Positions 22,367 to 33,522 of a stretch of DNA of 64,000 nucleotides are shown here, piece by piece; the first letter of the stretch is position 1, and every line of letters begins with the position of its first letter. Source of the stretch: Monocercomonoides exilis (lineage: Eukaryota; Preaxostyla; Oxymonadida; Polymastigidae); assembly GCA_001643675.2 (NCBI GenBank), contig LSRY02000013.1, positions 312,501 to 376,500 of the forward strand, in the 5' to 3' direction. A program made the translations under genes and the position numbers. The notes under the pieces are model-generated. The model saw nothing but the letters and a program-made list of their open reading frames with translations, searched no databases and was not told where the DNA came from.

Positions 22367-22634
22367 GGGTGATTATTTTTGAAATCATAACTTTTTTCGG
22401 GACGTGCATTATTATGAAATATTTATGAATTTGAAAATAAAAATTTGTTGAAATGTTTTGTTCATTTTATTTTATCTTTTGACATAGCTTGATGTGAAAG
22501 AAAGACAGAAATGATATTAGTTGGAGTTATTTCTTTTCTGTGTTCATCGACAAAAATGGAAAAGAAAAAATTTAAACAAAAATATTAATCCGAATTATTT
22601 CTTCGAAGAAATATGATTTCAAAAATAATCACCC
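22367..22634 (+). mobile_element. MITE-like element with AGTT flanks
   Basis: The terminal inverted repeats are exact over at least 22 bp: GGGTGATTATTTTTGAAATC at the left, its complement ending in CACCC at 22634. AGTT flanks both sides (22363-22366, 22635-22638). The 268-bp interior is A+T rich without a gene. Same TIR family as 25048-25310 and 16822-17079. Confidence 0.75.
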
Positions 22635-22978
22635 AGTTAATACAGTCAAAACCGGATATTGTCACATCGAATAGAATCACATTCCTAAAAAAAATCACAT
22701 TTTTCGATGCACCGACATTTTTTGCTAATTTTTCATTCATTTCCCATCACATTCAATCATATGGCTTAATATATATAATCACATTTTGTTTAACAAAGGG
22801 TTCATTTTTCAATGAAAAATCGATTTTTTGATCAAGTATTATGATTTTTTATTTTTTCAGAATTATGTTCAAATAAGTCCAAATAATGTGCACATATGTT
22901 AATAATTGTTTTCGCAAGTGATAAATGTGTTTTTGTGAAAAATTTCCATAAATAAATATAACTGATCCAAAGTTAATT

Positions 22979-23183
22979 AGCTTCTCCTATTTTAAAGCAT
23001 TCTTTCGTTTGAGTTTTGATCAAAATTTTAATCTCAATGGGATAATGAAAAAAATTTATTTCATTTTGAATATCAACACAAGATGAATGTATTTTCCAAT
23101 TTAATTAATTTTATAAAAATCCCATTGAGATAAAAGTTTTGATCAAAACTCGAACGTAAAAATGATTTCAAAAAGGATCAGCC
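22979..23183 (+). mobile_element. Palindromic MITE-like element (~205 bp)
   Basis: Two arms of about 80 bp are imperfect inverted repeats. The inner part matches best: GAGTTTTGATCAAAA followed by TCTCAATGGGAT in one arm, the complement in the other. The outer end on the right, read on minus, is GGCTGATCCTTTTTGAAATC, which resembles the GGGTGATT ends of the neighbouring elements. Flanking four bases are AATT and AATC, a near match. There is hardly any unique centre. Confidence 0.6.
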
Positions 23184-25047
23184 AATCAATCAATTATTTA
23201 TTTTTTTATTTTTTTCTGTGTTTAGCTGCTTCGCATTAAATCACAATCTGATATGGTCAAAAAATGTTATGCAAAACCTGATGTGATAATATCCGATTTA
23301 GACTGTCATTGGAAAAAGTTGAAACTCAAGTTACAATGAATTAATCTGAACAATTGGGGGAAAATATGAACTTTCAAGCTTTTTATGCACAAAGCATGAA
23401 ATAATTGTTTCACTTATAGCATTTTTAAACTTACCCAGATTTCAAAAACAATTTGATTTTCATATCTGTTAGCAAACATCATTGATATAATAACATTTTG
23501 TTTTGTGTCATCAAATGTATTTTAAAAAACAAACCAATTGTTTTCAAATTTTTTATTAAAAAAGTTCATCTCAGACGTAAAATTTATCAATGAAAATGCC
23601 TGAAGTTAAATATTTTGTCCCAATTGATTGTCAGATTTATCATTTTCAATTGATGGTTTTGTAAGTTGTTCTTTTAATTTTAGGATTGCTTTTTTAAATA
23701 CGGGAAGTTTCAAATTTGAGATGTGAAAAAGACGAAGAATTTCAAAAAAAAGACAATTATGTTCGTCCTTTCAATCTCATGAAAAGAAGCTCAACAAAAT
23801 AGGTTTGTATTTCTTCATCGGTGGAAATTGCAAAATTCCATGCACAATCTACGGAAACAACACGTGATTGGTTTCAAAAGCTATCTTCTCCAAGAACATA
23901 TTATTGAATTGATGTGACAGATTAAAAAAACCTTCGATGAGACATTAATTTGTGTCGATCTTTGAACAGAAAAGCTAATTGTTAACTTTGAAAACAAAAC
24001 GCCACTGTCTCTATCAACATATCCAAAAGCCAAAAATGAAAACATCAATTTTTCCATTTGTGCTGACGGATCACATCTTCCATATATGTATGAATATACC
24101 CACTCAAAAAACACCACAAGAATTAACTTTTCAATCAGCTTTTTTGTTTCTATTTACATGCTCCTCATTTGGTTGAACAACTTCGAAAAAAATTAAAAAA
24201 ATCATCATTAAGTTATAGATTCCCTTTATTTCATATTAACTGAAATTGAAGGAATGAAAATAAGCACTGATTTTTTTTGACATTCATCATTCTTATTTCG
24301 ATTCAGAGGTTATTTCGTTTGTGAATCAAAACAGAATTATTATCGAAACATTTCCATAGAAGATGGCACACCTTTTGAAACTGTGCAACACTATCATATT
24401 TATTTGAAAACAAACAAATTATGCAAAAATAATTTGTTCGATCTGATTAAATTGTTCTTTTTCTTTTCGAAAAGTTTTGGCAGATAAATTGACAGAAGCT
24501 TTGTCAATTGCAACTTCTCTATCTGAAAAGAAATCCAGAATTTTGAACACTTGAGTTCATCCCATTACTGCTGCTTCTGTGTTATCAAAAACATGCGCTC
24601 CATCTTTGTCATTTGAAACATTTTCAAATTCATATTTGTCCAAAGCTTATCTGGAGGATTGCATATTTGGAGATTTCTTGCTAACAGCGAAACGTCAATT
24701 GACAGAAAAAAGTCCTCCATAACCAACGATTCTTATTACGAAAACAGAAATATTGGATGATAAAGCGATCTCAGACAAAGAAAAATGAACAAAAGAAGAA
24801 GCACAAAACGAACACAAAGGATGGGAAATGGTGATGAAAAATCATCTCTTTGCAAAAAAGAATGGGAAAACATTATTCTTTTGCAAAAAAAGGAGAAATA
24901 TGTGCGATTCTTTTTGATTTCATATTTTTCCAATCAAAATTTTCGAATTAACAATTTGTTGCAAAAACTTTGAAATCAATCTAATGTTTTTATTTAAATA
25001 TTCAATGTGCTTTTCTGTCTTTCAATAACAACATGCATTAAAAAGAT

Positions 25048-25310
25048 GGGTGATTATTTTTGAAATCATATTTTTTCACACAAAAATTTTGGTGCAAAAT
25101 ATCTCTTTAATATCAATAATAAAAATTTGAAAAGTGAATATACTTTTTGAATACATTTTAATCTTTGATTCGCTAAAAAATTTTTGTTTTTTTAAAAAAA
25201 AACAATTATCATACTTTTTCTCTTTTGAATTTAAATTTTTTTTCAAAAAACAAACAATTTTTTAAAAATCAACACCCCGAAAATTTTTATGATTTCAAAA
25301 ATAATCACCC
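25048..25310 (+). mobile_element. MITE-like element with AGAT flanks
   Basis: The element starts GGGTGATTATTTTTGAAATC and ends with the complement (ATAATCACCC at 25310). AGAT lies immediately outside both ends (25044-25047, 25311-25314). The interior is 263 bp, A+T rich and non-coding. Its right arm matches the left arm of the copy at 16822. Confidence 0.75.
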
Positions 25311-26405
25311 AGATAATAACTAAAAAACATAAAACCCTTTTCGAAGAAAAATTTTGCAACAGCTGCGAACTGGAAAACAACACAAATGCCGAAAAGTTAT
25401 ATGATTTCAAAAATAATTACCAATATAGAAGATAAATGGGTAACTTTAGACTTTTTCGGATTTTTTTATGCAAAATGCAAAAAAATAGTTTCACTCATAA
25501 CGAGAATAAATTTATCTCAAATCTCAAAATAAATTTAATTATAATGCAGGGAATAGGCATCATTGTTATAATGACAAATAGTCTTGTGATATTATTTGTT
25601 TTTTTAATAAATGAACCTATGAAATTCAAATTGAAAGATTATTAAAAGTTGATTGAAAGCGCAAATTCTTTCAATGAAAAAGCTTGAATAACAGCATTTT
25701 GTACCAAATTGACTAAACAAACACATATTCTGGATTACGCACGATTTAACAAAAACGATGAAATTTAAATACATACTTAAATAAATGGTTCAGAGAATAA
25801 CATATAACTAACAAATACGGAAAATATAGTTGTTTTTGTTTATTTCGTGAAAAAAACTTTCAACAGCAATAAATAAAGAAAACACGAGAAAAACATTGAT
25901 TGCAATAAAAAGCGAAAAATTATTAGATCGTTCTTCTGTGAAAGTTTGCTGAAAAAAACATTTTTCGAACAGCGGAATATTTATAAATTTAAATTCTCAC
26001 GTTATGCGACTGATTTGAAAACAGGTGATAATGGAAGATGAAGATTATTTTTTTTGGTTCCAAATAATAGACTGGTTCTATTATAATACTCATCTGACTC
26101 TCATTTTGTGTCTCACTTGGTGTGCAACTTTTATTGCAACGAACATTTATGGAATAAATTTCTTTTTTTCATTTTAAATATTTAATTTATTTATTTTTTT
26201 GTTTATTTGTTTATTTATTTTTGAATAAAAAGAAAGGAAATATTGAACACAGATTTCATGATTCTTCTGAAAAAAGATTTTTAACACCCATTCTAATGTA
26301 TTGACGAGTCTCCTCTGACAATTAATTTTTGGTTTATAAAAACTATTTGAAATGATTTGAAATGCAAATAAAAATCACTTTTTAATCATTATCTTTGGAT
26401 TACAA

Positions 26406-28898
26406 TTATTTCATCTCCATTGCCTCTAATCCGTCCTCAATTTGAGTTATTGCGTTTTGAACCAGCTGTTTCACTGATGACGTATTTAAGCTGTTATCAT
26501 TTTTCTTTCTTTTTATCTTCTTTCCAAAGACTTCATCATCTTCATTCATAGCTTTTGATGCATCACCTTCAGAATCTCTCCAACTGGCATCCATTCGAAC
26601 AATAAGATCGGCCAGCTGTCGCTTCTTCTTCAGCACCCCTTCTCGGACCATCATCTGCAGCCATGACTTTACTCTCTTCATCTGTTCGGACATTCTTCGC
26701 AACTTCTCCTTTTCTTCCTCCTCATCTTCTGCGTCAAGCTCCTCATCAATCTCATATTCATCATAATCATCTTCACCAACTTTCTTGTATTTCTTCTGTG
26801 GTTTCTTCTTTTTTTTCTTTGCTGCCATATTCTCGTTAATGCCAGATAGTCTCTGAATAGCTTCAATTGCTCCATCAATCGGTCTATATGCAGCCAGAGA
26901 AGCTAAGCACATTTCCACGAATAGCTCAGCCTCTTTTGTCTGAGGAATAGTCAGAGGAAGGCTGCGAGTCAAGTCATTGCTCCGAGAATTATCTTCTTCA
27001 TCTAACTTTTCAGCTTCAGACTCAGCTGTCACAGAGAGTGTGAGAAAGGAAATGCCAACATGGCCTTCACTTATGAGTATAGCAGCAAAGCGAGCAGAAT
27101 GCAGAATCCTTCGTAGCCGATCTGGCGGAATAGCTGAAGATGTGGATGATGAAAGTGAAGAAGACACAATCTCTCTCAGTGTATCTCTAAGACAATTTGT
27201 GAATGAACGCAGATGTGATCGATGAGAATTGCAGAGCCTAACTCCAGTGTGTGCATAGAACGGATTCCACTCAGCCTCCTGGGCACAGCATTCAAGAAGC
27301 ACAAAAGGTATATCAAAAGCATTGCTTCCCTTTAGCCCAAGTCTGATGATTCTCTCTGCTGCATCGTCACAGTCAGTCGCCAGCACTGTTGCTGCTAAAA
27401 TAGCTCGTCTTCCAGCGGTGGAGAGACGGAGAGAGCGCGCAAGCTGATGAATAAATGATGACATATCAGCTGATGAACCTGCTTCGTGTGACTCTGATGA
27501 TTCAACGCCCATCTTTTTTGATTTCAAAAGAGATGAACGATGTTCGTCATCCTCATTTCCTTCCTGATCTTCAGATGTTTCTTCCGTAATCTTCTCTTCT
27601 TTTGATTTCACTTTAGACTTTCTTTTTTTATTTTCTCCTTTTTTCTCTTCTTCAGTTTTCCCGCTTCCAATAGACACTTTTTCCATATCGTAATTCTGCT
27701 TCTCCCATGCGCTTCCAACGAGCCACCATCTTCCCTTCTTTTCTGTATCAAGCACAGCTGCTAGAGAAACAGACAATGCAGACTCTTCGAGTGCAGAGAG
27801 AGGACGAAGAGCGCCAGAAGAAGCTCTTGCCTGCTTTTGGCGAGAAGAAGATGGTGTTGAAGATGATGAAGGGGTTATAGCATATCCAACCGCAGCTAAA
27901 ATGTATTCATGGACACGTCTTATATCTTCTGCTACACCAGTTGTGAGTGCGCTCTGCTTTTCTTTGCTCAGCTTTCTCTTTGACATTGCCATTATAGAAG
28001 AAAGTGCCCCTTCACTTCCTTCCATTTTAACTGTTCCCTCACCAAATGAAGATGAACGCGTCGATGAAGCTGAAGAAGCAAGGGGAGAAAAGATCGAGTA
28101 CAATGTCTCTGATGTAAAACGCCCGCGAGCAGCATCGTCTGCATCAATTGGAGAGCTTTTAATACTATCATCCAAACGAGACGAATCTTTAAAACACGAA
28201 TGACCAAAAATATACAAAAAAAATGATTGCACAAAGAATATATTATATAAAAATTTATCTTACAAACTCAATGCATTTACAAATAAAGCGGCCACTTGAG
28301 ATATTACAGTTGTTTCTCTTGATATTCGCCACCAAGAACTTTGAACAAGAGCTAATAGCATCGAACAATTTGCCCCTCGTTGGAAAAGAGGTCTGAAATG
28401 ATGCCTCGTTGAGTCTGTTCCTGGAATCAAATTTGGATCTATAATAGCTTTCATAAGATCACTCACAATCTCAGAAGAGATTAATCCATAAGAATAAAGA
28501 GATCCAACGATAACGCACAATTGCTGTGCACGCGTTAATCGATCTTCAGCCGAAGAACTTAATTTTTCATCAGTTATCATGCTAATAATTTCATTACAAA
28601 GAGTTTCCATGAGGTGCGAAGCAACTAAATGTGATACAGCATTTTTAACAATCGGTACCAAGGCAAATACTCCACATGCCATTGCAACCATTCGTAATGA
28701 CGTTTGACTTTGCGTAGAAAATTTAAGAACAACTGGTGTTATATTTTCCGTCAAAGAAGACGTTGGAAGTGTTTCGATTACCCACATGAGATCTGGAACA
28801 AACATATGAAAAGTTTCTGGTGTTGCTCGATTAAGACATCCCCGTACCTTTTTAACAGCTTCTGTTAATTGGGGATCCAATGCTTCTGAATGAAGCAT
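26406..28898 (-). CDS. NOM1: NOM1/Sgd1-like nucleolar protein (MIF4G + MA3 domains)
   Basis: Two exons, 28898-28268 and 28186-26406, are joined over an 81-nt intron (donor GTTTGT, acceptor TTTTAAAG) to give 803 residues. Residues 1-210 are all-helical, with spacing and motifs of the MIF4G domain (VRGCLNRATPE; SLYSYGLISSEIVSDLMKAI, where NOM1 has a similar YNFHVV segment). At about 455-590 is an MA3 domain: GRRAILAATVLATDCDDAAE, RLGLKGSNAFDIPFVLLECC and EWNPFYAHTGVRLC, the NOM1-type signature. Charged and Ser-rich linkers and a Lys-rich patch (KKKKKKPQKKYKK, near 670) fit a nucleolar protein. In yeast, Sgd1 acts in 18S rRNA maturation with eIF4A-like helicases. The family's usual basic N-terminal extension is missing; further upstream exons cannot be excluded. 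Confidence 0.72.
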
Positions 28899-29249
28899 TT
28901 TGACGATCTTTAATTATCACTTTTTAAAAAAAACATTTTGGGCAACTCCAAAGTTTAGAAATTGAAAACCTCTTCTCTTGATAAAAAAATTCACAGAAAG
29001 ATGAAAAAATTCCTCGTTTGACGTGCATTTATTTTCGTGATAATTGAAGGAAGATTTTAAAATAAAAGACTTTTATCCACTGTCCACAAAAAAATGAACA
29101 ACAGGATAAAGAAAATATAGGAAATTGAGATGAAGTTTATTTAAGAAAATGAACGGAATAACATTTAAAATAAATTAAAAAAAAAGCTATGATTCTTAAT
29201 TTCCTTTTACATCAATCATAAATATCGTTCAAAGATTTGTAACAAATTA
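28899..29249. promoter_or_regulatory. Intergenic spacer between NOM1-like and CapZ alpha genes
   Basis: About 350 bp of A+T-rich sequence between two minus-strand genes. It must hold the 3' signal of the upstream gene and the promoter of the NOM1-like gene, but no motif stands out. Confidence 0.4.
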
Positions 29250-30532
29250 TTACTTTGGCATCACATTAGCCATATTTCCTTGCAATGCAAACACATCCCA
29301 GTTAATCTTTGTCTTTGAGCGAGGAAGTTTCATTCGAAGTGCTCTGAAAGAAGATTCAGCAAGGCGGATAAAGGATTCGTCGATGGACTGCTGGAATTTC
29401 TGCTCTTCAGAAATGATGGCATTCTTCACATCCTTTGCAACCTGAGCCAAGTTTTCCTAAACAATTCGAAAAAAACGCAAACACACAACAATATATATTT
29501 GAAGGTTACAGAAAATGATATAGAATTATAGCACATATGAAAGCAAACGCTGGCATTTATCTTCCTCTCTGCTCTATCCTCAGTGTTGAGATGAACATTT
29601 CCAGCTTCAAAGAAATGTGCAGCAACAGACATCTCTCCAGACAGCTGGTGCTTATCTTCACCAAGTTCAAGTATCCACGTAGATTTCCATTGCCCTCCCC
29701 TTAAATGAAAAAATCAACATATCCAATTTTTTTATTGTAAAATGATTTAAAAAACTGCATACCACATTGATTTTGGATTAACTTTAGTGGAGTTTATGCA
29801 AATAATAATTGCTTTTCCGCCATCATCTGAGTCGCTTGCGAATACAGAGCATACGCCATCAGGGAAGTGATCGCTAACATATTTTGTTATTGCATCATCA
29901 ATGGCTTGGCTATGGAATCATAAAGTATTTGAATAAAAACTCAACATTTAATTTTCAAAAAAAAAAAATCAAAACCGAAGTGGTTCGTGTTCAGCTGTAG
30001 ATTCTTCTTCAAGTGGTTGAACATCTGTTACGGACTGATATTTAACAAGTATAAAATTAAAGTTTCATTTTCTTTGTTTGTAATAAGAAAACTAACCTTT
30101 GTTGAATGATCATATGTGATAACGCGCTTTCCTCTTGGATCAAGGTAGTGCGTATCATCAAGCTCTCCAAATTGGCAAATTAACATCTTTTTGAAATTAA
30201 CATTTTTTGAAAATTGAACGTTTGAAAATAGAATCAAACTTTTTCTTTTGTTTCAGGAATTGTAACAACTTGATATTGTTCAATATGTCTCTGGTGGAAA
30301 TACTGCTCTTTCAAAGGGCTAAGGTCTCTCGTATCTCCAACAATTGTTTCGAGTGCTGAAATAGTGATCAAAATTAAAAAAAAGATTTTTCATTCAATAA
30401 AAAATATCCAAAGACTTTCAAACCTTGATATACGTCATTTTCTTCCTGTGGAGGAGATGAAAGAATAAACCTCCCAATTGTTTCTTGGAAGTCGGTTTCT
30501 TCGTCAATTGGCTGCTCTCCTTCTTCAGACAT
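29250..30532 (-). CDS. CAPZA: F-actin capping protein subunit alpha
   Basis: Seven exons on minus: 30532-30424, 30355-30240, 30186-30097, 30034-29976, 29909-29763, 29699-29549 and 29456-29250. The introns are 53-92 nt and all phases agree, giving 292 residues against about 286 in animals. Family landmarks appear in order: GRFILSSPPQEENDVYQ, LICQFGELDDTHYLDPRGK, ITKYVSDHFPDGVCSVFAS, KAIIICINSTKVNPKSMWG, GGQWKSTW, HFFEAGNVHL and the tail SSFRALRMKLPRSKTKINWD. With the beta subunit it binds barbed ends of actin filaments and stops subunit exchange; it is also found in dynactin and on WASH-coated endosomes. It is divergent from Pelota, starting 264 bp away, so the two share an upstream region. 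Confidence 0.93.
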
Positions 30533-30796
30533 TCAACAATTAACAACTATATGGGCTGATCACAAATGATCACAATTCTATGAAAAACTCTTGAAATTAT
30601 AATCCATTTTTCGATTTGAAATTGTAATTAGAATAAGATAATTACATTTCTTTTGAAATTAAATACTTAAAATTTCACAGATTATTATGTTGGGTTGATT
30701 TTTGTTCTTTTATTTTTTGGATAATTGGTTTGCAAAGTTTTGACAAAGAAAATTATTTGCGTTTATGTGCTTTTTATTTAATGATATATAGAAAAT
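30533..30796. promoter_or_regulatory. Shared divergent upstream region of CAPZA and PELO
   Basis: 264 bp of A+T-rich DNA separates two start codons that point away from each other, so both promoters must lie here or in the first exons. No clear TATA or initiator pattern can be picked out against the base composition. Confidence 0.5.
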
Positions 30797-33019
30797 ATGA
30801 AGATTTTGCATCGTTCAATCCAAAGAAATGGAGCAGGGTTTGTTTTGTTGAATAAAATAAATATTTAAACAATGAGAACATTTTTTATTTTAAATTCATA
30901 AAAACAGAACAGTAAATTTAATACCTGAGACAGATGACGATCTATGGCATGCATTCAATCTTATTCAAATTGGAGATTGCGTATCGACGAAAACGATGAG
31001 GTTTTTTTTGTTCTTATTCTGTAACGTATTTGTTAAAACAATTTCAATTATTATTCAACTATTTTTATAGGAGAGTCAAATTAGAAACTCAAGCTAATGC
31101 AACACGTGGAGAGGTCTGAAAAATAAAGATTTTGAAATAAATAATTAGATTGATATTTTTCATCAGAGGGTTCCAGTTTTCTTAAAAATAGCTGTTACAA
31201 GTTCGTACTTTAATGGACAAGAACTTGAACTGCGAATAAAAGGTACTATTAGAGACAGCCATCAACTTGGAATCCAAAACGGTTCATCTCACACTTTAGT
31301 GATGCAAACTGGAAGAAATTTCGTACTTGAAAAATACAAATGGGATGATTTATATCTTGATCGATTGCGAGAAGCCACAGAAGCACCGCGAAGTGCAGAT
31401 ATTGGAATAGTGGTTATGCAAGAAGGAATTGCCCATGTATGTGTGGTGAAGAACTCTGTAACAATAGAAAAAGCAAAGGTTGTCACAAATATCCCTCGGA
31501 AAGCATCAACTTTTATAACCAGGATGGGAGGTTCTGGCAGCAGCGCAAGCAAAGGTGGGAGTGATATGAGCTCACATTCAAAGGTGTGACTTAATATTTT
31601 GCATATGTATATTTATCGTGATGAATAACTTCCTTTGATTGTTAATTGTTATTATTATTATTAAAAATAATAATACAATGAATAATGATTGAACCATGCT
31701 GGTGCTCTTATTATTCGCAAACCACAATTCTGAACTGACTGCTTTGCTGTTCAGGGAATAAACAGGTTTTTCTATGAAGTTCTGAGTGCAATGAACAAAG
31801 CATTCAACTACGATTTGTGTGGCAACATTCTCATCGGATCACCCGGCTTTGTGAAAGACGACTTCTTAAAGCAAGTGCTGGTGCCTTCCAAAGGCGCAAC
31901 CAGCTCTTCTCCTTCGACCGGCTCTTTCTCTTTCACTTCAATCAACGCTGATTTGTACCGCAACAAGCACAAAATAGTTGCAGTGCACTGCTCTTCAGGT
32001 CATCGCCATGCTGTGCAGGAGCTGCTCTCGTCGCCTGCCGTTGCGTCGCTGCTGTCAGGCAACAAGGCGAGCCACGAGGAGACGCTGATGCAGGAGATGA
32101 TGCGGCTGATTGCAGTCGACACGAAGAAGGTGAGCTATGGACTGGAACACGTGAGGAAGTGCGTGGCGGTGGGGGCTGTGAAGGATTTGCTCGTGTCAGA
32201 GGCGCTGCTGAGGCAGGTGGAAGGGGAAAAAAGGGCTGTTCTGATGAGGATGATGAGAGACGTGGGAAACAAAGGAGGGAAAGTGCATCTGTTTTCGGAT
32301 ATGAATGCTGCTGGTGAACGTTTGCTAATGTTTTTGATACAAAAAATTATTCAATGATTTTTTATTCTGTTTTCTTTCAAATGAATATAGAACTCAACCA
32401 GCTTGGAGGAGTGGCAGCGATTCTTCGGTATGAAATGGAGGAAGACGAGGAAGAGGAAGAAGCAGAAAGAGAGTCACATTCGAAGGCAGCAGGAAGCAAA
32501 GAGAAAGAAGAGCGAAAGAAGTCGAAAGAAGATTTGGATGAGCTTCGGTTTGTTGTTGGGAGAGGAGCGAGGGGGCGGGGCGTGTGGAGCTGCGGAGACG
32601 AAAGGGCAGACAGCTTTGAGGAGGAAGGAGAGAACGAAGAATACGACGACGGGAAGAAGAAGAAGAAGGACGGAATGAAAGGCCGAGCGGGAGAGGAGGA
32701 AGGGGCAGAGGAGTCTGGCTGGTTTGACAGCGAGTTTGACATGGAAGCGTTCATCAGCAGAGACATTTGGGTGCTGAGGGATGCAATGTGTGGCACAGCT
32801 GATGCGAAACTCGCAGCTATCAAAGAAGAAGAAGAAGAAGGAGATGGAGGAGAAGAAAAGAAAGAAGAGAAAGGGAAAGCAGAAGGAGCCGGGAAACAAC
32901 AGAAGCAGAATAAGAAAGGAAAGAAAGGCGGAGAAAAAGCACTTTTGTCCGATTCGGTTGATCCATCGCGCTCGGCTGAAGAAATCGGGACAGAAATATT
33001 GGATGACTTTGGCTTTTGA
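30797..33019 (+). CDS. PELO: Pelota/Dom34 ribosome rescue factor with a long charged tail
   Basis: Six exons: 30797-30837, 30908-31000, 31071-31113, 31167-31583, 31755-32319 and 32391-33019 (595 residues). The protein begins MKILHRSIQRNGAGTVNLIP then DLWHAFNLIQIGD, the Sm-like first domain. The second domain has ADIGIVVMQEGIAHVCVVK and NIPRKAS. The third has INRFFYEVLSAM, ILIGSPGFVKDDFL, HCSSGHRHAVQELL, SYGLEHVRKCVAVGAV and, across the last intron, GEQLNQLGGVAAILR. The protein is related to eRF1 but lacks the GGQ motif, as Pelota does. With Hbs1 it splits stalled ribosomes in no-go decay. Conserved sequence ends near residue 402; a normal Pelota stops there after a short acidic tail. Here about 190 Glu/Lys-rich residues follow, with one non-repetitive stretch (SGWFDSEFDMEAFISRDIW). 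Confidence 0.93.
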
Positions 33020-33522
33020 GTTCGTTTTGGTTATTTTACATTTTAAATATTTATTTTTATTGCATTTTGTGTTGATTTTTGTTAATGTTGAATTCTGAAA
33101 GGGAAAAAAATAAAATAAACAAGAGAAGAAAAGCGAACTAAGTTTTGCAATGAAAAAAAGGAAGGAATTGAAATAATAAAAAATGAAAATAGATTTCTTT
33201 ATTTAAAAAAAATAAAAAAAAAACAGCATTTGTGATGAGAGGGGTGCAATGGAAGGGCAAATCAGACTGAAAGCAAAGCTCAAAAAAGGAAGATGGAACA
33301 CTTTTTATATTGAAAAAAAAAGGAGCTTCAACATTTTGGAGGAAGAAAAGAAGGAAGGAAGGAAAGAGAAATGACGCTCAAATGCATTGCGCATAAACAA
33401 TCGGCCAGAAGAAGTGGATGGTCAGCAGTCTCATATTTTTTTCTTTACAAACTCATAATGGATAATGCAATTAACTTTCAATTTTTCATTTTCTTTTTTT
33501 CTTTTTTTTATAATTTCTCTCC
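33020..33522. other. Convergent intergenic region between PELO and VPS11
   Basis: The stops of PELO (plus) and VPS11 (minus) face each other across about 500 bp. It is rich in A runs and GGAAG-type repeats. The 3' processing signals of both genes should lie here; AATAAA-like strings near 33107 are frequent by chance in such sequence. Confidence 0.45.

Larger units (their letters stand above)
21902..26405. other. A+T-rich region populated by MITE-like elements
   Basis: Apart from the three inverted-repeat elements listed separately, I see only short frames with no homology. An extra end-like motif (GATTTCAAAAATAATTACC) near 25402 hints at another decayed copy. There is no recognisable gene over about 4.5 kb. 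Confidence 0.55.

Noticed and set aside
28157-28263. Alternative NOM1 intron (GTAAGA donor with AAAAG or GATAG acceptor)
   Set aside because: In frame but uses weaker acceptors and drops conserved-looking codons; GTTTGT/TTTTAAAG fits the local splice style better.
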